The notes under the pieces are model-generated. The model did not search any database. It was not told the origin of the DNA and saw nothing but the letters and a program-made list of their open reading frames with translations. 64,000 nucleotides of DNA, from contig JAYKKT010000089.1 in NCBI GenBank assembly GCA_036023115.1, positions 9,019,501-9,083,500 of the forward strand, written 5' to 3'. Below, piece after piece: positions 56,383 to 64,000 of this stretch (position 1 is its first letter; each line of letters starts with the position of its first letter). The position numbers and the translations under genes are program-made. This DNA comes from Brasenia schreberi. Lineage: Eukaryota > Streptophyta > Magnoliopsida > Nymphaeales > Cabombaceae.

Positions 56383-57003
56383 TGGTATCAGAGCTATATA
56401 GCGATTATTTTAATGTTTTTGGATAAAACGATTTGTTGAAACACGCTGTATTTTTATGCGTGTTGTGGAAGAGAATCAGATTGGAGGCATATAAAGATTG
56501 TTCAATCGTCTATATAGCTGTGGGTTCAATCAGAATTTCTATGGATTGTCTGGAGAATCACGATTTGATATATCTCTTTGAAATCCGCTGCTTGAATTCG
56601 GGACAGCAGTAAGATCCTTGGTGACAACTGTGGGTTCTTCAGTTGGCGTGGAAGACTTAGTTTGTGCATCTACTAAAGTCCAATAAAGAAAATCTGAACA
56701 TGTTTAGGCAGGATATGTTCCTGATTATTGATTGTTGATTGTTATTAAGTGGACGACTTATTCAGAATGTGTTATTGGAACTACTGCTAATTGTATCGAT
56801 TGGACTTGCGCTGATCATCATCACATCTGTATTACAAAATTTCTGATTGTGCATACTGTGATCGAGTCATTGATATCGTGTATCTTCAATCCAAGACTAT
56901 CATTTTTCAGATTGTATTTCATCCACAGAAAAAGATCCATTCTACTAAGCTATCAACCTATAAGATTCAGACTTCATTCTGTTTATTTCAGACTTTCTGA
57001 TCA

Positions 57004-58569
57004 ATGGCAGGCAAGGGCAAAGGTATTGAAAGTTCTTTTCATATAGGGGAGCAATCTTATTTGTCAGAAAAAACAGAAAATTTTCAGATTACAACGACTA
57101 AATTGGATGGTAGAAATTACTTAGAATGGGCAAGATCTGTGGAACTTGCAGTTGTAGCAAGGGGGAGATGGGGACATCTAATGGGTCATACTCCAATTCC
57201 AGAGCCTCAAGATACTCTCTACCCTACCTGGAAACGAGAAGATGCATTAATATCCTCTTGGTTGCTACAGTCAATGATTCCATCAATTGCCAAAACTTTA
57301 TGTTTTTAGAATCTGCCAATGAGATCTGGTGTGCAGTAGCAGAGGCTTATTCCAGAAAGAAGAATGTTGCCAAAGAATATGAGATACTGGAAAGAATCAG
57401 AAAATGTAAACAAGTCACTCGGTCTATCAGTGACTATTATGCAGATCTCCGAGGTCTTTGGGATGAATTACTCTACTATACGAATATCAAGTGTTCTACT
57501 TGTTATAACGAAAGAAACACTGAGATTGAAAAGAAGAAAGTATTTGATTTATTGTGGGGTGTAAATCCAGAATTCGAATCTGTAAAACTAAATATCCTAG
57601 GCAGAGAAGAACTTCTTTTCTTGGGCACTGTTTATTCCTTATTAATCCGAGAAGAAGATCGCCGGAATCTTGAGAAGGATCATGTTATTAGTTCAGATCA
57701 GCATGCACTTCAGGTAAGAGGAGACAATTCTCATTTTCGTGGCAGAGGGGGACACCAGAATCGTGGCCGTAGCCATGGTCGACTTAACTCAGACGACAGA
57801 GACAAACTTGTTTGCTCCCATTGTGGAAAATCTCGCCATACCAGAGACCATTATTGGGAATTACATGGTAAGCCCGATTACTATAGAAATCGTAATACCT
57901 CAGTTCATTCGGCTGAAAGTTCCACTCCCAGCACCGATGGAATTCAAGAAATTATTAAAAAAAATAGAAGGTCTTGAACAGAGATTCTCTGAAAAACCAT
58001 CTACTTCCTCTACCCAAGCTACAATGGCTCAGGCTAAACATACAGTGAAGGGTAATCGCTTCTCTCCTCCTCGTTCTAAAACTTGGATCATTGATTATGA
58101 CGCTACATATCATATGGTAGGCGAATTATCATACTTTTCAGCTTACAAGACTCTTAAAGATCAGGAATCAATTAAATTGGCAGATGGGTCTTTCACTTAT
58201 ATGATTGGACAGGGAAGTGTTCCGACCTGTATCTCAGATTTATCATCTATATATCATGTTCCAAGTTTTTCGATAAATCTTCTATCAATCAGCTCTTTAA
58301 CTCGTGCCTTGGATTGTTGTGTAATTTTTCATCCTACTGGTTGTGTATTTCAGGATATGAAGACAGGGAAAATCTTTGGACATTGTAAACTACAGAAAGG
58401 CTTATACATTCTTGAAGACTATTCTCCACCTTCAACCTCTTACAGCATTTCAACAGCACCAGTTCAAGATGTAGATCTTCGTCTTTGGCATTATCGTCTT
58501 GGTCACCTCCTAGTGTCAAAAATTCCATATGTTATTTCTCACTCTAAAGTCCAGTCTAATAAATCTTAG
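57004..58569 (+). pseudogene. Copia-2 gag, protease and GAG-pre-integrase
   Basis: Begins MAGKGKGIESSFHIGEQSY and has LDGRNYLEWARSVELAV and YPTWKREDALISSWLLQSM, typical of UBN2/DUF4219-like gag. One missing T near 57300 shifts the frame (compare Copia-3); the frame then runs through EYEILERIRKCKQ and FDLLWGVNPEFESVKLNI to a zinc knuckle C-S-H-C-G-K-S-R-H at 57813, whose last cysteine is replaced by tyrosine (DHYW). A second shift lies near 57960. The protease site at 58093-58107 reads D-Y-D-A-T instead of D-S-G-A-T, so it would be inactive. The block LWHYRLGHL belongs to the GAG-pre-integrase domain. Confidence 0.85.
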
Positions 58570-58589
58570 TTTGAATGTTCACTCTGATG

Positions 58590-61420
58590 TATGGGTCCAT
58601 CTAAGGTTCCAATACGTTAGGTGGATCCAACATGGTTGTAACATTTATTGATGATTGCACTCCGTGTCACTTAGATTTTCCTCATGAAAGATAAATCGGG
58701 ACGCATGGTACAAGATTATTCATCCAATTTTATCATATGATTAAAACTCAATTTGATAAAACTATTAAACGTTTGAGGTCCGATAATGGATGGAGAGAAT
58801 ATGTGAATCAAAATTTCTCCACCTTTTTAAACAACAGCTAAGATTATTCATGAATTTACATGTTGATACCACCCAACAAAAGGGTTGTCAAAGAAAAAAT
58901 CGACACTCAATGCTTGAAATTACTAGAGCTTTATTATTTCAGATATGTCATGCCAGCAACTCATACTAGTGGGAGAAGCTGCTTTGGCTGCCGCAACATT
59001 TAATAAATCGGTTACCCACAGTGAGTCCTTGGTGGTGTGAGTCCTGTTCATGTCATGAAATCTTTTTTTCCTCTCGCTTCCTATTATGCAAAGTCTTGAA
59101 GTCTCGTTTTTGGCTTGTGTTGCTTTTGTTCATATCCATCGTCAACATCGGGGCAAACTTGATCCTCGTGCTATTAAATGCATGTTTCATTAGTTATGCT
59201 CTCGACAGAGAAGGGATACAAATGCTACCAATCCTTCCTCTAAGCGAAGTGTTTGTACTACCATGGATGTCAGTTTTTCAAGAGAAATTGAACCATTCTT
59301 CATTTCTCCCGCTCAGTCTGGGAGAACACTAGGGGAGAATTCAGATTCAGACATTAACAGACTTTTAGATTTCCTCGAGAAGTTGATACGAATCAGATTG
59401 GAGAAATGAAGTTACAACAGTTGTACCAGGGATTCGATATGAGAGTGTCCGACAATCCATTGATCAACAATCACATAATGGGATTGCTCTGTAATTAATG
59501 GAGCAAGCTTGCCATGTCGAGATTGAAGGTTTATCAAAGTTGATGCTGACAACATACCACACCACTCCGTCCCCTCAAGAACCTTATACCCCCGAAGAAT
59601 GTCCAAACCAGATGGTGTCAGTTCCAGAAGTATCACTAATCCATTACTTATGAACCTGATTCCTTACTAGTAAGGTCAGATACCTAACATTGAGTGATGA
59701 CATTCCATACCTTAAGAAAGTGGGAAAACAGCCTTGTGCAAATAGCCCTTTTTTGGCAATTTGTCTCCTCCATTATCTCAGTGTACACTGTAAAGTTCCT
59801 ATACGAATACCATTGACTCTGATCATCCCTAAAACAAGCATTGCTTGACTCAGGAGTGCTAATTGTGGATCGCCTACGAATGAGAGATGCAGTCACTTGG
59901 AAAGGAATGAATACATGGGAAATTAGTGGATTGTCAGGTTGGAAAGGAAATCTAGATCACGGATGCAAGATAGTGATATACGACTGAAGTTTAATCGTCC
60001 GACAGTACACTAGGAGAGATATCAAAGCTAAGTACTAGTAGCAAAGGGAGTATACGACAAACCTACGAGAATAGATTATCTTAGCTTGATTTGCTCCACA
60101 TGGCAAAAATGAACTTCTGTTTCGAGTATTACCCCGCTTCGGTACGTATCAATCTTCCATTGGGAACTTCACAACAATTTATGCGTAAGAAGCGCTAACT
60201 TCATGGTGAATTAGAGGAAGAAGTTTACATGGAGCAATCCCTTCCTGGGTTTTGTTGCTCGGGGGAGTCAAGCCCAAGCTTGTAGTACGTTTGCGTAGAA
60301 TCTCTTATATAGCTTGGAAGCAATCTCCTCGAGCTTGGTTTGATAGATTCGATGCTTGTTATAGATTTTTGGTATGGTTTGGTAGTAGGGCCGATCGACT
60401 GCAAGGCGGATCATACCATCATTCCTCCTACGGAACTTTCATATATCGATTGTTTATGATGACGATATTATATATTGCGTTGGAGGATGATTAGGAAGGA
60501 ATTGTGAAGTTAAAGGAACACCCTATTTGATCACTTTTCGGACTAAGGATCTTAGAAGGTTGAAATATTTCCTCGAAAATAGAAGTGACACAATCTTAAT
60601 GCAAAGGGATTCATATCTCAGTAGGAAAATATGCATTAGACATTTTCAAGGGAAAGCGGAAATGTTGGATTCTAGGACAATAGATACCAATGATCCCAAA
60701 TCTAGACTTCGGTAACAGATCAAGGAGAACCATTATGCGATCCGACCTAATATATCATTTGGTTGGTTAGGTCGATTGAAATTATTTGACTATTACTCGT
60801 AACAGGATATATCAGGCTTTGCTATGAGCATCCTTAGTCAATTTCTCGACTCACCATGTGAAGGACATTGAGATGTAGCCATTAGAGGTTCTTACAATAT
60901 GTCAAGGGAGCTTCTCCAGGAAATGGCCTATTGTATGAAGATAAATGGCATCTACGGAGGTTGTGGGATACACATATGTAGATTGGGAAAGGTTCTACGT
61001 CGATAAACGTTTTACATCGAGGTTATTGTGTTTTTTTTTGGTAGAAACCTAATATCATGGAAAAGTAAAGAAAACAAGTGTTGTGTGGCAAGATCGAGTG
61101 GCTAAAGCAATTATCGATGTTATGACACTTGCAACATATGAGCTAATATATGGCCATGAAACAATTAATCAATGAACTCAAATTAAGTATGAACCAGGCA
61201 AGATAGAGCTTATATGCGATAATCAAGCAACATTGCACATATACTACAATCTAGGATATTCAAGATGAAAGAACCAAGCATATAGAAATTAATTGTCATT
61301 TCATCAGAGAAAAGATATCTAATCAAGAATTCAAGCTAGAGTATGTTCAATCTATCAAATAGAGAGCTGATTTCTTAACTAAAGTTACTTTGAGCCGACA
61401 ATTAAAGAAACATTATCCAA
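58590..61420 (+). pseudogene. Copia-2 integrase, reverse transcriptase and RNase H, heavily broken
   Basis: Pieces in order: VVTFIDDCT and LRSDNG (integrase, 58632-58790), CHASNS and VLGGVSPVHVMKS-like blocks, DPRAIKCMFISYALDREG, then RT pieces such as GELEEEVYMEQSLPGFV and WKQSPRAWFDRFDA (60200-60360), YVDD-region remnants near 60455, DLRRLKYFLE (60540-60575), and RNase H remnants NQATLHIYYN and ERTKHIEINCHFIREK at 61215-61310. Almost every block is in a different frame from the next. Confidence 0.8.
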
Positions 61421-61461
61421 GTTGGGTGTCATCAACATCTTTCACCCAACTTGAGGGGGAG

Positions 61462-61803
61462 TGTTAAGGAAGTCGTGTAATCCTAGTTGAGTCATGTAAT
61501 CATAGTTAAGTTGTATTAAGGAAGTCGTGTAATCCTAGTTGAGTCGTATAAATACTTATTCACGTCAGTTAGAGTCCTGTGGTAACTTAGAAATAGTTAA
61601 TACTTATTAAGGGTAGATTAGGAAATCAAGTTAGGAAGAGTATTAATAGGTGATTAGGGTTAGTCAAGAAAAGAGGTGGCGGCAGCAGAGAAGCAGCCTA
61701 CTGTCATCGTGGATTAGGGTAGATTGGAGGAATACCTCCAACCTACTATGATTTGTAAGTTTCTTTGATATCTGAATAAATAAAGTTGTTATTTATTATA
61801 ATA
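61462..61803 (+). repeat. 3' LTR of Copia-2
   Basis: 342 bp, same ends as the 5' LTR. It has 8 extra bases (tcatcgtg) after cctactg. Followed by the target duplication AAACT. Confidence 0.92.
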
Positions 61804-61808
61804 AAACT

Positions 61809-64000
61809 TACCAAGGCAAAGGAGCAGCCGCAAGGTTCTCTACTTAGGGCAGATTGGAGGAATGCCTCCAATCAGCCACCACCTGTAAGTTTTCTTTGAT
61901 ATTTACATCAATAAAGTTGTTAATTTTATAATATGGTATCAGAAACTATACGACACTCAAATCGATCGTTTAGAAGAAGAAAATCAGCGCCTTGAATTAC
62001 TTTGATGTGTGAAGGAAACAGAAGGGCCTGTGGATGCATATCAGATTGGATTTTTATCATGATTGTGCAGAATATACTAGTGCAGACAGAATAATAACTT
62101 GAGATTGTGTGGCCGATTCAGAAATATAGATAATCGTAATCAGAGATCATCGTGCATCTGATTCATTGTCGTACAGACTAGCAAGCGGCTGATTCATTGT
62201 CGTGCAAACTGGATAAGAATCAGAAATTGTGTGACTGATTCGTGTGGTCTGCTGATTCAGAAATCTAAGTATAGTTTACACTCAAAAGGAAATCGTGTGA
62301 CTGATTCGTGTGGCTTGCCGATTCAGAAATTGATGTGTTGCCGATTCAAAAATTGATGTGGTATTGAGTTGTGATTGAGAAATCGTGTGGCCTGAAATCT
62401 AAGTATATTTAACATTCAAAAGGAAATCGTGTGACAGCCTATCTTCTTGTGACTTGCTGAATCAGAAATAGATATATATTCATCTTTCAAAAGGAGGATC
62501 TTGAGTTGTCTTGGCTGATTCAACAAACCAGATTATTTGAGGCTTATCGGATTATCTTCATTATATTTTGATCAATGGCTGGCAAAGGGAAAGGAATTGA
62601 CAATCCCTTCCACACGAGTGAACAATCATTTTCATTGGAAAAACAAAAAAATTTCAGATTACAACTACTAAGTTAGATGGCAGAAATTATTTGGAATGGT
62701 CTAGATCAGTAGAGTTAGCTATTATAGCAAGGGGGAGATGGGCTCTCTAATGGGTCAAATACCAATTCTAGAGACTCATGATGCACATTACCCTACCTGG
62801 AGAAGAGATGATGCTTTAATATCATCTTGGTTATTGCAGTCAACGATTCCATCAATTGCCAATACTTTTATGTTTCTTGAATCTGCTCATGAGATTTTGT
62901 GTGCTGTCGCAGAAGCTAAGAAAGAAAAATGTTGCAAAGGAATATGAAATACTGGAAAGAATTAGAAAATATAAACAAGGCACATGGTCTATCAGTGAGT
63001 ACTATGCAGATTTACGAGGACTCTTAGATGAACTTTTTTATTTTACAAATATAAAGTGCTCTTCTTGTTACACGGAAAGAAATGCTAAAATTGAAAAGAA
63101 AAAAGTTTTTGATTTACTGTGGGGTGTCAACTCAGAGTTTGAGTCCATAAAACTAAATATTTTGGGCAGAGAAGAACTTCTTTCACTTGGCACAATATAT
63201 TATTTATTAATCAGAGAAGAAGATCGCAGAAACCTTGAAAGAGATAGTATTTCAACTACAGATCAACATGCTCTTCAAACACAAAAAGACAACAATTATT
63301 ATCGTGGAAGAGGTGGACAACACAATAGAGGACGTGGACGAGGAAGATTCAACTCTAATGATAAAGACAAACTTGTATGCTCTCATTATGGAAAAATGAG
63401 ACATTCCAAAGAATACTGTTGGGAATTAAATGGAAGACCTGATTTTACTAAAAATCGAAACTACTCAGCTCATTCTGCAGAAATTTCCACTCCTAGTATA
63501 GAGGGTATTCAAGAGATCATCAAAAGGATAGAAGGACTGGAATCAAAGCTATCAAAAAACTCTCAATCAGCATCCTCCCATTTATCATGGGCTACAGTAG
63601 TTCAAGCAACTCATACAGAGAAGGGTAATAATTCATCTCCTTCTAATTCCAAAACTTGGATTATTGATTCAGGGGCTACAGATCACATGGTGTGACATTT
63701 ATCATATTTTTCAGAATACAGAACACTTAAAAAACAAGAACTGATTAAGCTGGCAGACGAATCTAATACTTATATGGTTGGACAGGGAAGTGTACCCATA
63801 TGTTTTTCATACTTAAAATCGGTTTACCATGTTCCTAGTTTTCCCATAAACTTACTTTCAGTCAGTGCATTAACTCGTGCTATGAATTGTAGAGTAACAT
63901 TTGATTCTACTGGATGTGTATTTCAGGATCTGGAGAAGGGAAAAATCTTTGGTCGTGGTAGACTACAAAGGGAATTATACATCTTGGAGAATAATTTGCA
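61809..64000 (+). mobile_element. Copia-3: LTR remainder, gag and protease; runs off the right edge
   Basis: The right part of its 5' LTR (61809-61933) ends TTTTATAATA and is followed by TGGTATCAGAAAC, a primer-binding site like that of Copia-2. After a leader of about 640 bp come gag and protease homologous to Copia-2. The element was in place before Copia-2 inserted into its LTR. Its 3' end lies outside the window. Confidence 0.85.
62578..63695 (+). pseudogene. Copia-3 gag and protease start
   Basis: Begins MAGKGKGIDNPFHTSEQSF; a base is missing in the A-run near 62648 and another near 62736, then the frame shifts again near 62925. The long open part (62856-63695) has EYEILERIRKYKQGTWSISE, FDLLWGVNSEFESIKLNIL and a zinc knuckle C-S-H-Y-G-K-M-R-H (63378) in which the second cysteine is tyrosine, with the last cysteine kept (EYCW). 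The protease site D-S-G-A-T (63666-63680) is intact and is followed by DHMV and a TGA. The homologous sequence continues with breaks to the window edge. Confidence 0.82.

Larger units (their letters stand above)
56049..61803 (+). mobile_element. Copia-2: Ty1/Copia element with near-identical LTRs and degraded pol
   Basis: Exact 5-bp target duplications AAACT (56044-56048 and 61804-61808) flank a pair of LTRs about 98% identical by eye. gag and protease (57004-58569) are almost open. Integrase, reverse transcriptase and RNase H (58590-61420) are still recognisable but broken by many stops and frame changes. The polypurine tract acttgagggggag ends at 61461. It inserted into the LTR of Copia-3. 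Confidence 0.92.

Overview
This is a window of nuclear DNA from a flowering plant. The genes are split by short introns with plant-type splice sites, one of them encodes the plastid enzyme DXR, and the rest is AT-rich intergenic DNA full of Copia LTR retrotransposons, RTE-clade LINEs, SINEs and MITEs. I cannot name the species. Four host genes are well supported: an intronless DUF1645 gene (5249-6130, +), a ten-exon gene for a URI-type unconventional prefoldin (14850-21994, +), a five-exon ENY2/SUS1 gene (26783-29728, -), and a twelve-exon gene for 1-deoxy-D-xylulose 5-phosphate reductoisomerase, DXR (31735-37132, -). The exon joins of the last three were worked out by hand from splice sites, phase and family similarity.

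Layout: 1-2132 holds two fragments of one RTE LINE family in opposite orientation. 2133-4560 is intergenic with a SINE. 4570-7150 is the DUF1645 gene, flanked on both sides by degenerate local repeats. 7150-14820 is gene-poor, with a SINE, a tandem repeat, a MITE and GGAACC-rich repeats. 14850-21994 is URI; its large fourth intron contains an exon-structured fragment of an unrelated gene. 22392-25684 is an almost complete RTE LINE with a perfect 17-bp target-site duplication, but with broken ORFs. 26783-29728 is ENY2. 30084-31362 is a cluster of repeats. 31735-37132 is DXR, with a TATA box and G-box upstream. 37400-43300 is gene-free with SINEs and a MITE.

The last 20 kb is a stack of nested Copia elements. 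Copia-1 (45100-54546) carries an antisense solo LTR in its integrase region. Its RNase H module is present as four tandem copies, and the third copy is split by a 3.26-kb LTR element (49944-53204). That inner element carries an intron-less, damaged copy of a host reductase of the cinnamoyl-CoA reductase/dihydroflavonol reductase type where gag would be expected. Copia-2 (56049-61803) has near-identical LTRs but a badly degraded pol, and it sits inside the LTR of a third, related element (Copia-3) that runs off the right edge.

The host genes have no obvious functional link to each other: isoprenoid precursor synthesis in plastids (DXR), transcription/mRNA export (ENY2), chaperone/RNA polymerase assembly (URI) and a plant-specific protein of unclear function (DUF1645). 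The most notable signals are the reductase captured by the LTR element, the four-fold RNase H array, the foreign exon blocks inside the URI intron, and three inferred GC-AG introns in two neighbouring genes.
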